A stretch of DNA of 64,000 bases from the NCBI GenBank assembly GCA_018466975.1, contig CM031555.1:186001-250000 (forward strand), given 5' to 3'. The position numbers were made by a program, and so were the translations under genes. The DNA is from Sparassis latifolia (Eukaryota; Basidiomycota; Agaricomycetes; Polyporales; Sparassidaceae). A model generated the notes under the pieces. That model was not told the DNA's origin and ran no database searches. It was given only the letters and a program-made list of their open reading frames with translations. Positions 1 to 11,598 of the stretch are shown here, piece by piece. Position 1 is the first letter of the stretch, and each line of letters begins with the position of its first letter.

Positions 1-164
1 CTGAGGAGATGGGTGCGCCGAAGTACGTGTTGGAAACCCTGAGAGGGTTTGACTTATTCCCGCAGACTGCCCATGTAGAGTCGGTCGCTGTATTGCGACG
101 GATTTGACCAATGAAACAATTTGCTCTAGCTTCCTTGTCACAATTGCAGTTGAGCCTGCAAGCC

Positions 165-1245
165 CTACCGACCGACACCCGGCATTATTTGTACTACCTC
201 CTCGAAATAACTCGACACTGCGTGAGCTGATGGGCCAAACCACAAGCCAAGTGCCACCTTTTGCTCCGGATCCACCTCCAAGCCTGTCCTCGGATGAGGG
301 GTTCGCAGAAGCGCTTGCCTCATGTCCAGCCACTTCACATAATACCACACCAGGAGCCACGATGCCAGTTCCCATGCAACCTTATCGGTGGGATTTGTCT
401 CCCACTGGCCATAAATCTCTGGGAACCGGTCCATCTTGACGTTGCAGCGCTAATAATCGTCGGTCTCCCATTCACCCAGTATGCGTTCGTGTTCTACATT
501 TCCACTGCGGCGTAGGAGCACGTAAAGGAGAACCCAGATGAAAGATTCTAGATCGTGGCGATAGAGATGTGTGACTTTCCCCTCGTAGGCCTCTTTGGGC
601 AGCAGATCTATTGCCATGAACGGGAGAGTGCCGGCATCGTCCCCTTGCGAGGTCGTGTGGTCCTCAGCAGTCCGGCGACGGCGAGACCGAAGTCATTCAG
701 CACTCCATGCTTTGTAGATGGATCACACATCAAACTCGAGGGGCTAACGTTCCGGTGTTCGATTCCATTCGACCACAGACGGAAGTGGCCTATGGGTACA
801 TTAGTCCCATGTGCGAAAAAAGGTGAAATTCTGGACGTACAAGAACACAGTCCCTCCATGCGTGGATAAGTTGTTCGTCCTGCAGTAACATGGTGGGCTC
901 AAGCTTGCATACCAACAACCCACGAAGAACACGAAGATTACTTCGGTCATGTGTGGGTTGTTCTATGATTGCAAGGATTTTCTGATCTGGCTGGTTGAAT
1001 AACCTATGTCACGGAGCCAAGAAGGATTCTTTGTCGCCAGCATGGTAAGGAATTCCCGTACTTTCTGATACAGGTTTGGCTGGTAACTGAGAACTTGCAG
1101 GGTCCTCGATGACTCCCCAGTCTTTCAACTCGAAGTGCTAAAAGGCGGCCAGGAGAACCAAGAAGTGTGGAAGGTCTTACACGAGAATTGATGTCAGATG
1201 AATGAATGATACTTTGCCTATCATACCACCAGACCGAGGCTACAT
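165..1245 (-). pseudogene. FunK1 fungal-type protein kinase, pseudogene (copy 1)
   Basis: Reading the minus strand from about 1245, one meets the FunK1 landmarks in order: a VWWYDRQ motif, an RVLRGLLV stretch, AWRDCVL, GHFRLW, the catalytic loop HRNVSPSSLMCDP, GVLNDFGLA, FMAIDLL, LYRHDLESFIWVLLYVLL and a C-terminal tail ending at 165. A 51-nt intron (790-840, gtacgt...tag) joins AWRDCVL to GHFRLW. The frame is broken before FMAIDLL (near 620-645), by extra bases near 1060 and 1112 compared with copy 2, and by an in-frame TAG near 445 after WETDDY. The catalytic Asp of HRD is Asn. These breaks make an active kinase very unlikely. FunK1 kinases are a fungal family expanded in basidiomycetes. 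Confidence 0.85.
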
Positions 1246-2101
1246 CATCTGGTATATCTTTGTCACAAATTGTAATCTCAGAGTGGACCTAATGTACCAA
1301 TGATGGTGAGGTTGATGGCATGTGTCGAATAATGGCAGATCGGCAGAATCTACATTTCATGTTTTCTCTTTTTTAAATCCAGCCATTCGGAACAAGCCTG
1401 ATACCGTACACTTAGTTGTCAGATTGACGGAAATGTTCGTGAATCCACATGAGTTGACAGTTGAGTTATGGTCAAAGTTCAATGTGAAAGACAGAGATTT
1501 TTCCGTACAAGAACACTGTATTGCCTCATAGATTTAATTTTACATTCATGCGTCTGAATTTCTGGGAGGAAGGAAAATCTGACCATTCAAGAGCATACTC
1601 CAGCAGTGACAACCCATGCTTATAGGTAATGTTAGCCCAAGACCAAGAGATGTTACCACTTGAATAGCAGGTGGCAGAAAGAGAAACAAGAATTATGCTA
1701 AGTTTTTGGAATGACAGTCCGAAATACCATGGGCACCACGAACTACATGTGGATAGCTGCAGTGGAACATGACTGCCATTGCTGATGCCCAGTGAAAATT
1801 CTGTATTGCAAGATCAAGTAAGAATGAATCACAGTGAATAAGTCCACATTATGTAACATTTCATTGAAGCACATCAGAGCTGCTCAAAACCTGAAGTAAC
1901 TGTGTTGCTTAATTGCATGTTGAGTGCAAGTTCAATCATCAACTCAATTGTTTGGAGTCATGTACCTGGACCCAGCAACTTGCAGTTCTGTCACATTAAA
2001 TGCATCAGACACATTGAACACATTAGAACTTCTTAGTATTGAAATCACCAGTAGCACAGTAGATGTTTTAATCAGGAATAAGCACATTTGACCTCAAGAG
2101 A

Positions 2102-2222
2102 TGAGTGAGGATGGGGCAATCATGTAAGAAATACAAACATGAAAGCACAGCATAAGTACTTAATCAATAAACTCTAATCCTCTTCAGTTTGCAAGCTTAC
2201 TCAATACTCAGAAATTCCAACA
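2102..2222. repeat. LTR-like 121-bp block (TG...CA), copy A
   Basis: The block starts TGAGTGAGGATGG, ends CCAACA, and includes a TAAGTACTTAATCAATAAA segment resembling LTR promoter/polyadenylation sequence. It recurs at 6541-6661 (in the tandem copy) and, more diverged, at 18899-19018 far away, so it is a dispersed repeat and not just part of the duplication. Being TG...CA bounded, its orientation cannot be fixed. A solo LTR or TRIM-like remnant is the most likely reading. Confidence 0.5.
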
Positions 2223-3746
2223 CACTTCTTTGAGTGAAGCAAGCCGATAAAATGACTCACTCCTGAAGCAGAGCACCCTCTGAAATCTTCACCTCAACCA
2301 ACCTCAACAACTTAACAGCATCCAATCCACCAGTCAAAATTCTTCCCAATCTCTGACATTAAGCCTGAGAATTTAGGCATTAGTGGAGCATTATCCTAAG
2401 AGCTTACCATTATTAATGTTTTGAATGTTTGCAAAGACACGTTGTGCTGCATAAAATTAACCTCGTGATGACCATTAGAGAATGAACGCCCATGTCAGTT
2501 GAAAAGGCTTTACAAGATCAAATCATAGTGTTGGAATTACTGCTCTAGTTTAAGTAGTGAATATGTGTGACTCACCTGGGGCTGAACAGAAGTTAGCATC
2601 CATAGTAGTGAGATTAGGTGTATGATTCTCTGCTTCGTACCAGTACTCTATGATGTCACTAATAAGCTGCAGGATAGAAAGTGGGACAATGGGGTCCTCG
2701 AGGTATGTATAGATACTATTGAGAGGTCAGATGAGCTTAATGGCAGCTGGTGTCAGCTGTTCACTATCATGCTAAATAAAGGGTAAGAATGAAGTATTAG
2801 GTTAGCATGTAGTGAATGTACTTGAAATGAGGCTATCATGGTGGGCGCAGGGGCAATAACAGTTATTGATTTTGGCTTGTAAGTCTCTTTTCAATGCTTG
2901 ATTATGTTATGTGACAGTAAAACATGAGCATCAAGTTGAGTTGTCATGAGACAAGATCTTAGTCTAAGATACAAGTCTGTTCAAGAGACACTTTGGGCAA
3001 TATTCTCGCACTAAAGGTTGATCAGAGTTCATCCTTATAACTCACAGTAGCTGTTTGCTACTAACAATTGATCTTAGTCAAAGGTAAGTGAAAAGCTGGT
3101 TTAATGATAACCAGGTCGAGATGGGAATCTAGCTCGACAAGGTCAACTACTTATACAAAAGGTATCTGCAGTAATACTAGGTCGTTCATTGGCTAACTAA
3201 GGTGAAATGTATCTGTGCGAGGCAAAGGTGAGAAAGTAATAAGCATGAGAAAGCTGAGTAATATCGTGAGAGATAATCAGTACTAATAGAGATAACAAGT
3301 CATGTATCAGAATGAGGTAAAGATAAGGTATACATGCGCATCTTGCATGCATGATAAGAAAAAGGTCTGGAGTTGGATCTAGTGTAACCCTAGACTAGGA
3401 GTTTTAGCTATTTGGATAGAGAATTGGAGGTTGTGCTCCAATGAGTCATGTGATAGATTATGTGGCCTGGTAAAGTAAAGAGAATGAAAAAAAGAAAAAG
3501 AAAAGATGTGCCATAACTGAGGAGCATTGTAACATTAGCTTCCATCTAGCATTTCTTGTTTCACAAGAAATATTGTAGTCTTCATCATCATCGAGGGCAG
3601 TCTCGAACATAATGATCACCTCCGCATCTGTAGTATGTTTGCTGGCCAGTTCGTGATCCTTGTTCATGCGTACATCCATCACAGTAGAGATAACTGTGAT
3701 ATGAAGATGTCAATGCAAGTGAGAAGGAGGGTTGTAATAGTGAGGA

Positions 3747-4262
3747 TCAACTAGTAGGTACATGTGAATGAGGAGGACAAGGTCGAACAGGAATTAGTTT
3801 TGGCGATGAGTGAGGAGTGGATGCAGATATTGCATTACTGGCATATCCAAAGATGTGTCCAATATCTTCATCTCTATGCTCCCTCCAGATCTCCTGCACT
3901 GTATGGGTGACTATACTGTGCATCAAAGACCAGACTTGGTCAACTCTGGTTTGAGCTCTGCTTGTCCTTTCTTCTGCTGAGATGAGCTCTTGTCTGGTTA
4001 TATGCATCCACTCGACCATTTCTAATGCTCGCTGCATAGAAACCACCACTTGTTGATCTTGCTGGTGATTCTGTAGGGCAACAAGAATGTCTGTAAAGTC
4101 AATGGGAATGCAGATGGCTGAAATCAGATGTGTGGCAAATTCTTGTTCATTCGATGCATAACTGAGTTCAATTGAAGGTGAGGGTGATGAAGCATGAATA
4201 AAGGGTGTCTGTGTTTGGGGAGGTACTCTATTGACAAGTGTACACAGAAGTATTCATAATTG
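3747..4262 (-). other. Unrecognised open frame of about 170 codons in the duplicated unit (copy 1)
   Basis: A minus-strand frame is open from about 4262 to a stop at 3747, with its first ATG at 4049. A second open frame (4330-4240) upstream begins with ATG but is in another phase and ends in a stop. The product is hydrophilic with a Glu/Arg-rich middle that could form a helix (around QRALEMVEWMH). It lies beyond the 3' end of the chromovirus integrase in the same orientation, so it may be retroelement-derived. I recognise no domain and assign no function. The matching frame in copy 2 is 8188-8703. A further short frame (3458-3682, and 7899-8123) with a run of Phe codons looks like chance. Confidence 0.3.
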
Positions 4263-4612
4263 TAAAAGTGACTTCAGCAAGTATGTTGTTGACAAGAGCA
4301 TTAATAGCAAAAGTAGGCATTGATGATACATTTTCTTCTCCTCCTTTTATATCTTTCAGTCATTAAGGGGATTACAGCTATCTGTGATAGTATGTCAGCT
4401 GCAACGTGCACACGCAGGCGCGAGATGTGGGAATGATACTTCGCAAGTCTGAGGAGATGGGTGCGCCGAAGTACGTGTTGGAAACCCTGAGAGGGTTTGA
4501 CTTATTCCCGCAGACTGCCCATGTAGAGTCGGTCGCTGTATTGCGACGGATTTGACCAATGAAACAATTTGCTCTAGCTTCCTTGTCACAATTGCAGTTG
4601 AGCCTGCAAGCC

Positions 4613-5690
4613 CTACCGACCGACACCCGGCATTATTTGTACTACCTCCTCGAAATAACTCGACACTGCGTGAGCTGATGGGCCAAACCACAAGCCAAGT
4701 GCCACCTTTTGCTCCGGATCCACCTCCAAGCCTGTCCTCGGATGAGGGGTTCGCAGAAGCGCTTGCCTCATGTCCAGCCACTTCACATAATACCACACCA
4801 GGAGCCACGATGCCAGTTCCCATGCAACCTTATCGGTGGGATTTGTCTCCCACTGGCCATAAATCTCTGGGAACCGGTCCATCTTGACGTTGCAGCGCTA
4901 ATAATCGTCGGTCTCCCATTCACCCAGTATGCGTTCGTGTTCTACATTTCCACTGCGGCGTAGGAGCACGTAAAGGAGAACCCAGATGAAAGATTCTAGA
5001 TCGTGGCGATAGAGATGTGTGACTTTCCCCTCGTAGGCCTCTTTGGGCAGCAGATCTATTGCCATGAACGGAGAGTGCCGCATCGCCCTTGCGAGGTCGT
5101 GTGGTCCTCAGCAGTCCGGCGACGGCGAGACCGAAGTCATTCAGCACTCCATGCTTTGTAGATGGATCACACATCAAACTCGAGGGGCTAACGTTCCGGT
5201 GTTCGATTCCATTCGACCACAGACGGAAGTGGCCTATGGGTACATTAGTCCCATGTGCGAAAAAAGGTGAAATTCTGGACGTACAAGAACGCAGTCCCTC
5301 CATGCGTGGATAAGTTGTTCGTCCTGCAGTAACATGGTGGGCTCAAGCTTGCATACCAACAACCCACGAAGAACACGAAGATTACTTCGGTCATGTGTGG
5401 GTTGTTCTATGATTGCAAGGATTTTCTGATCTGGCTGGTTGAATAACCTATGTCACGGAGCCAAGAAGGATTCTTTGTCGCCAGCATGGTAAGGAATTCC
5501 CGCATTTCTGATACAGGTTTGGCTGGTAACTGAGAACTTGCAGGGTCCTCGATGACTCCCAGTCTTTCAACTCGAAGTGCTAAAAGGTGGCCAGGAGAAC
5601 CAAGAAGTGTGGAAGGTCTTACACGAGAATTGATGTCAGATGAATGAATGATACTTTGCCTATCATACCACCAGACCGAGGCTACATCAT
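4613..5690 (-). pseudogene. FunK1 fungal-type protein kinase, pseudogene (copy 2)
   Basis: This is the same kinase as copy 1, but its upstream half is cleaner: VWWYDRQ through ERLGVIEDPASS, KPVSEM and EFLTMLATKNPSW reads in one frame between about 5690 and 5450. A 51-nt intron lies at 5234-5284 (gtacgt...tag). The catalytic loop is HRNVSP rather than HRDVSP. The frame still breaks between the catalytic domain and FMAIDLL near 5075-5090, with different indels from those in copy 1, and the in-frame TAG after WETDDY (near 4895) is shared. A gene-like relic is certain. That it is dead is inferred from the stop, the shift and the missing catalytic Asp. Confidence 0.85.
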
Positions 5691-6540
5691 CTGGTATATC
5701 TTTGTCACAAATTGTAATCTCAGAGTGGACCTAATGTACCAATGATGGTGAGGTTGATGGCATGTGTCGAATAATGGCAGATCGGCAGAATCTACATTTC
5801 ATGTTTTCTTTTTAAATCCAGCCATTCGGAACAAGCCTGATACCGTACACTTAGTTGTCGGATTGACGGACATGTTCGTGAATCCACATGAGTTGACAGT
5901 TGAGTTATGGTCAAAGTTCAATGTGAAAGACAGAGATTTTTCCGTACAAGAACACTGTATTGCCTCATAGATTTAATTTTACATTCATGCGTCTGAATTT
6001 CTGGGAGGAAGGAAAATCTGACCATTCAAGAGCATACTCCAGCAGTGACAACCCATGCTTATAGGTAATGTTAGCCCAAGACCAAGAGATGTTACCACTT
6101 GAATAGCAGGTGGCAGAAAGAGAAACAAGAATTATGCTAAGTTTTTGGAATGACAGTCCGAAATACCATGGGCACCACGAACTACATGTGGATAGCTGCA
6201 GTGGAACATGACTGCCATTGCTGATGCCCAGTGAAAATTCTGTATTGCAAGATCAAGTAAGAATGAATCACAGTGAATAAGTCCACATTATGTAACATTT
6301 CATTGAAGCACATCAGAGCTGCTCAAAACCTGAAGTAACTGTGTTGCTCAATTGCATGTTGAGTGCAAGTTCAATCATCAACTCAATTGTTTGGAGTCAT
6401 GTACCTGGACCCAGCAACTTGCAGTTCTGTCACATTAAATGCATCAGACACATCGAACACATTAGAACTTCTTAGTATTGAAATCACCAGTAGCACAGTA
6501 GATGTTTTAATCAGAAATAAGCACATTTGACCTCAAGAGA

Positions 6541-6661
6541 TGAGTGAGGATGGGGCAATCATGTAAGAAATACAAACATGAAAGCACAGCATAAGTACTT
6601 AATCAATAAACTCTAATCCTCTTCAGTTTGCAAGCTTACTCAATACTCAGAAATTCCAACA
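6541..6661. repeat. LTR-like 121-bp block, copy B
   Basis: This is the copy of the 2102-2222 block within the second tandem unit. It differs from copy A by almost nothing and was duplicated with the whole unit. Confidence 0.5.
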
Positions 6662-8187
6662 CACTTCTTTGAGTGAAGCAAGCCGATAAAATGACTCACT
6701 CCTGAAGCAGAGCACCCTCTGAAATCTTCACCTCAACCAACCTCAACAACTTAACAGCATCCAATCCACCAGTCAAAATTCTTCCCAATCTCTGACATTA
6801 AGCCTGAGAATTTAGGCATTAGTGGAGCATTATCCTAAGAGCTTACCATTATTAATGTTTTGAATGTTTGCAAAGACACGTTGTGCTGCATAAAATTAAC
6901 CTCGTGATGACCATTAGAGAATGAACGCTCCATGTCAGTTGAAAAGGCTTTACAAGATCAAATCATAGTGTTGGAATTACTGCTCTAGTTTAAGTAGTGA
7001 ATATGTGTGACTCACCTGGGGCTGAACAGAAGTTAGCATCCATAGTAGTGAGATTAGGTGTATGATTCTCTGCTTCGTACCAGTACTCTATGATGTCACT
7101 AATAAGCTGCAGGATAGAAAGTGGGACAATGGGGTCCTCGAGGTATGTATAGATACTATTGAGAGGTCAGATGAGCTTAATGGCAGCTGGTGTCAGCTGT
7201 TCACTATCATGCTAAATAAAGGGTAAGAATGAAGTATTAGGTTAGCATGTAGTGAATGTACTTGAAATGAGGCTATCATGGTGGGCGCAGGGGCAATAAC
7301 AGTTATTGATTTTGGCTTGTAAGTCTCTTTTCAATGCTTGATTATGTTATGTGACAGTAAAACATGAGCATCAAGTTGAGTTGTCATGAGACAAGATCTT
7401 AGTCTAAGATACAAGTCTGTTCAAGAGACACTTTGGGCAATATTCTCGCACTAAAGGTTGATCAGAGTTCATCCTTATAACTCACAGTAGCTGTTTGCTA
7501 CTAACAATTGATCTTAGTCAAAGGTAAGTGAAAAGCTGGTTTAATGATAACCAGGTCGAGATGGGAATCTAGCTCGACAAGGTCAACTACTTATACAAAA
7601 GGTATCTGCAGTAATACTAGGTCGTTCATTGGCTAACTAAGGTGAAATGTATCTGTGCGAGGCAAAGGTGAGAAAGTAATAAGCATGAGAAAGCTGAGTA
7701 ATATCGTGAGAGATAATCAGTACTAATAGAGATAACAAGTCATGTATCAGAATGAGGTAAAGATAAGGTATACATGCGCATCTTGCATGCATGATAAGAA
7801 AAAGGTCTGGAGTTGGATCTAGTGTAACCCTAGACTAGGAGTTTTAGCTATTTGGATAGAGAATTGGAGGTTGTGCTCCAAATGAGTCATGTGATAGATT
7901 ATGTGGCCTGGTAAAGTAAAGAGAATGAAAAAAAGAAAAAGAAAAGATGTGCCATAACTGAGGAGCATTGTAACATTAGCTTCCATCTAGCATTTCTTGT
8001 TTCACAAGAAATATTGTAGTCTTCATCATCATCGAGGGCAGTCTCGAACATAATGATCACCTCCGCATCTGTAGTATGTTTGCTGGCCAGTTCGTGATCC
8101 TTGTTCATGCGTACATCCATCACAGTAGAGATAACTGTGATATGAAGATGTCAATGCAAGTGAGAAGGAGGGTTGTAATAGTGAGGA

Positions 8188-8703
8188 TCAACTAGTAGGT
8201 ACATGTGAATGAGGAGGACAAGGTCGAACAGGAATTAGTTTTGGCGATGAGTGAGGAGTGGATGCAGATATTGCATTACTGGCATATCCAAAGATGTGTC
8301 CGATATCTTCATCTCTATGCTCCCTCCAGATCTCCTGCACTGTATGGGTGACTATACTGTGCATCAAAGACCAGACTTGGTCAACTCTGGTTTGAGCTCT
8401 GCTTGTCCTTTCTTCTGCTGAGATGAGCTCTTGTCTGGTCATATGCATCCACTCGACCATTTCTAATGCTCGCTGCATAGAAACCACCACTTGTTGATCT
8501 TGCTGGTGATTCTGTAGGGCAATAAGAATGTCTGTAAAGTCAATGGGAATGCAGATGGCTGAAATCAGATGTGTGGCAAATTCTTGTTCATTCGATGCAT
8601 AACTGAGTTCAATTGAAGGTGAGGGTGATGAAGCATGAATAAAGGGTGTCTGTGTTTGGGGAGGTACTCTATTGACAAGTGTACACAGAAGTATTCATAA
8701 TTG
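8188..8703 (-). other. Unrecognised open frame in the duplicated unit (copy 2)
   Basis: This is the second copy of the open frame at 3747-4262, nearly identical (one Ile-to-Met change, MHITRQ versus MHMTRQ). The frame is preserved in both copies, but they are too young for this to be evidence of selection. No known domain is visible. Confidence 0.3.
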
Positions 8704-8830
8704 TAAAAGTGACTTCAGCAAGTATGTTGTTGACAAGAGCATTAATAGCAAAAGTAGGCATTGATGATACATTTTCTTCTCCTCCTTTTATATCTTTCAG
8801 TCATTAAGGGGATTACAGCTATCTGTGATA

Positions 8831-9107
8831 TGAAATAGAATGTCGTGGATGTGAGTGACAATCAAATAAATGAAAATTCATTGGGCAATAAAGAGTATTT
8901 CCACAGAGATAGGAACTGTCTGATCAGTTTCAAGTATCATTCTGATCACCTCAGCTGTTAGTGTGTGGGTTGTCTTGTGTGAAAAGCGTGTGCTTGATGA
9001 ATCATCTGATAAGAATTTGGTGAATAATCCAAAGGAAAGTGAGGATAGTGCAGTGAAGAATGATTAGGAAGGTGATGAGAAAGGCCATTGTGGTAGTCAT
9101 TTCAGTT
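8831..9107. other. AT-rich spacer, no gene seen
   Basis: This lies between the end of the tandem unit and the chromodomain of the decayed chromovirus. It may hold the 3' untranslated part or LTR of that element, but I found no matching second LTR. Confidence 0.4.
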
Positions 9108-10450
9108 TCCTTTTCCTCTACTGGATTCCTCTGGTTCTTTTATATGCACTGAGGATTTGCTTGGCATTTTGTAGGTTGTGAATAGATTCTCATGAGTTCT
9201 CTGCTAATGAATATCCTTTCCACTTGACTAAGTACCTCAGACAACCTCAGTACATCTTGTGATTCAGAATGACTTCAACTTCATACTCTTCTTTATTATT
9301 AATAATATCAGGTGGTGAGTTTACAATAAGAGGATAGAAGGGCAGTGTGGAATACAGAATGAACTCACCAGGTCTTTGGGAGTTTGAGATGATAGTTGGC
9401 TAATTTGATGACTTCAACAATTTTGAATGGCCCTTCACACTTAGGTGCTATCTTGCACAAGGCATAGTTGACCTTCAGATTCCTCAAATCTAGCCAAACC
9501 TTCTGTCCTAGTGTAAACTTTTGTGATTTTTGTCTGACTCGGTCTGCCATTTGTTATTGGGCTAACTCATGCATGACTAATGCTTCTAGCCTTGTCTTCT
9601 GCAACATGTCAAGCCTGGATTCAACTGATAGAATGTTCATAATTAGAAATATGAAAGAGAGTCCACATGGTTTATATCTCATCATGATGCAGAATGAGCT
9701 CATCTTTTATGCTGAGTGTTCTCTCATGTTATGACAAAACTCAAGATCTGACAGATGATCGGCCCAAGTTTCAGAATTGTTTCTGCAATAGGGTCGAAGA
9801 TAGATTTTCAGCTTCTGGTTAATTCATTTTGTTTCTTCATTCATCTGAGAGTGATAAGCTGTGCTCAGTGATGATCTAATCTGGAGTAGTCAATTTAACT
9901 CAGGACTTGAGATTGTTTACTGCTAATGCTATCAATAACTGCATAGCCATCTTGAAGTAGATGTGTGTCTCAAGGCAATATAGGTCTGAGTTCTAGCACA
10001 TTGGTACATGCTGATTAAGAGTTATTTTGTTCCTTTTGAGCTGATCATCAAGCAGAATAGCTATCTTGAACTTCTTGCTCAGTGTTTCTGGTGAATTATG
10101 AACCCTCTTTGCAAGACCAGCAACCTGTATAGTGTTAATGGTGTGCTACAAAAGTATAGCATGTAATTACAGACTTTGAGAAATATTCTGAGTGCTTCTT
10201 TGAACCTCTGTCACTAATAATTACATCTTTGCATATTATTTTACCGATCGCTTAATCATGCAATGTCTTGATAACTTGCTGATCATGAACAGCCTATTTA
10301 TTGTCCTCAAGCTTATCTTCTTTATCTTCAAGTGCTTGTGTGAGTTTATCCTCTTCAGATGAAAGCATGTCACCATCTTCAAGAACACTCTGCTCATCAT
10401 GATCAATAATAGCTTAATTTCTCTTGTGCTTGGTCCCCACAGCTATAATG
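9108..10450 (-). pseudogene. Decayed Ty3/gypsy chromovirus: integrase C-terminal region and chromodomain
   Basis: On the minus strand the integrase core end reads STAYHSQMNEETK*INQ (compare STAYHPQTDGQTERVNQ), then [35 protein letters not shown], a GPFKIVE segment, [18 protein letters not shown], and finally a chromodomain with YLVKWKGYSLAENS. Further upstream, near 10215, an ISDRG motif and acidic residues suggest more integrase, but the spacing is wrong, so the copy is rearranged. Stops are TGA, TAA and TAG at places where the family has Arg or Trp, which fits C-to-T or G-to-A decay. The element is a retrotransposon fragment. Reverse transcriptase and RNase H were not recognised here. Confidence 0.8.
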
Positions 10451-11598
10451 ATTGTCTTCTTGCATTTGTACTGCTTAAAAAAGAAGGACATGAAAATCTG
10501 CAAGCAAAGTGTATGATAAGCAAGGTGGTATGCACAATGCAGCTCCTTGTCCTCTCTTGCCAGTCTCAACAATGGCCCTTATATGCAGCATGCACAGTAC
10601 ACTCATAGGTGTAGCCAGCACTCTTGTAGCCACATGTTAGGAGTGAGCCCAATGGTGGTGAAAAGATGTTTAGCATGCTAAGGTGAGAATCATATCCACG
10701 AAGTGGTCTTGCATTTTGGAGATATCACAAGGTGCTACACAACAAACCTTACTCTGACACTAATTAGAAGCTGGTTATCGGAGGAGAGAATACTACAAGC
10801 CCGAATGCTACTTCCAACTCCTTAACTATGATCTGCAGCTGTCTCAAAGTATCATTTGCCAACTCGCATCTATTGATAATTCCATGCATGACATCGTACA
10901 GTTCGTGGGCTGCATTATACAATGTTTCAACCTGAAGGTGCAAGGTTCCTGATAGTAATAAAAACTAATGAACACAATTCCAGAAAAATAGGAATAGGAT
11001 GACTGTGCACCAATGTCAGAAAAACCATCTGGCAGATGACCCAAACCAAAGTCCTTGTGAACAGTGGGATCATCATACAGAATATGAGCAGTCAAACTAT
11101 GAGGAATGGTAGCAGAAAGGTGGTCAGCAATCTGAGGGATCATCCTATGACCGTCTTTTATAGTGCAAGCCATCACAAGATGTATTTTCACTTGGGTGAG
11201 GACAGGAATATCACACAGAAGGAGTAGGATGATCTCTATGCTGGCCACTTCAGACTGGGCCTGAATTATGAATATCTGAGGAATTTGTGACGATTGGGCA
11301 GCAATCAATAGGATGATCTCTATGCTGGCCATCTGGACTGTTCATGCTTTCCACAGAATCGGATCAATGGGCTCAATAAAAACCTCAATGTGAAGAAGAG
11401 CTTCCATGAGGATGTATTTGTGAAGGATAATGCTGGCATCCATGAATGAGTTCAGAATGGAAGATGCCTTCAAGGTGAGCAAATCCTTATTAAGTGTTCA
11501 GACAGATTCAGTGATAGAAGATCCCTCAGAATGAGTAGGACCATAAGTAAATGGGATTGCAAGATATGACATGATAAAGCCTCATTCACATTCCCATT
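10451..11598. other. AT-rich stretch without a recognisable gene
   Basis: It holds a minus-strand open frame (10844-11332, about 160 codons) of low-complexity hydrophobic character that resembles nothing I know. Within it a block of about 22 bp (AGGATGATCTCTATGCTGGC) occurs twice, at about 11226 and 11310. This is probably decayed mobile DNA. Confidence 0.35.

Larger units (their letters stand above)
1..4389. repeat. Tandem duplication of about 4.44 kb, copy 1 (left end off window)
   Basis: This segment is repeated head-to-tail at 4449-8830 with about 99.6% identity by eye: roughly ten substitutions and eight small indels. The two copies separate exactly after position 4389 (copy 1) and 8830 (copy 2). 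Because copy 1 runs straight into 4390, the unit is best read as starting at 4390, so about 59 bp of copy 1 should lie left of the window. The copy contains a broken FunK1 kinase (165-1245), a 121-bp LTR-like block, and unrecognised open frames at 3458-4262. Nothing else in 1530-3450 was recognised. Confidence 0.95.
4390..8830. repeat. Tandem duplication of about 4.44 kb, copy 2 (complete)
   Basis: This is the complete unit, 4441 bp. The first 59 bases (4390-4448) are not seen elsewhere because the matching part of copy 1 lies outside the window. After 8830 the sequence continues into different DNA leading to a decayed chromovirus. The differences from copy 1 include single-base indels that change frames in the kinase relic near 5070, 5505 and 5560. 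The low divergence means the duplication is recent or is still being homogenised. Confidence 0.95.

Noticed and set aside
760..790. tRNA-like GTTCGATTCC sequence in the FunK1 relic
   Set aside because: No A box or cloverleaf at the right distance; the bases encode part of the kinase catalytic region on the other strand.
4395..4823. 142-codon minus-strand open frame next to the kinase relic
   Set aside because: It overlaps the C-terminal part of the FunK1 relic in another frame. Only the other frame matches the kinase tail.
10844..11332. 162-codon minus-strand open frame
   Set aside because: It has internal repeats, hydrophobic low complexity and no family resemblance, and lies in decayed mobile DNA.
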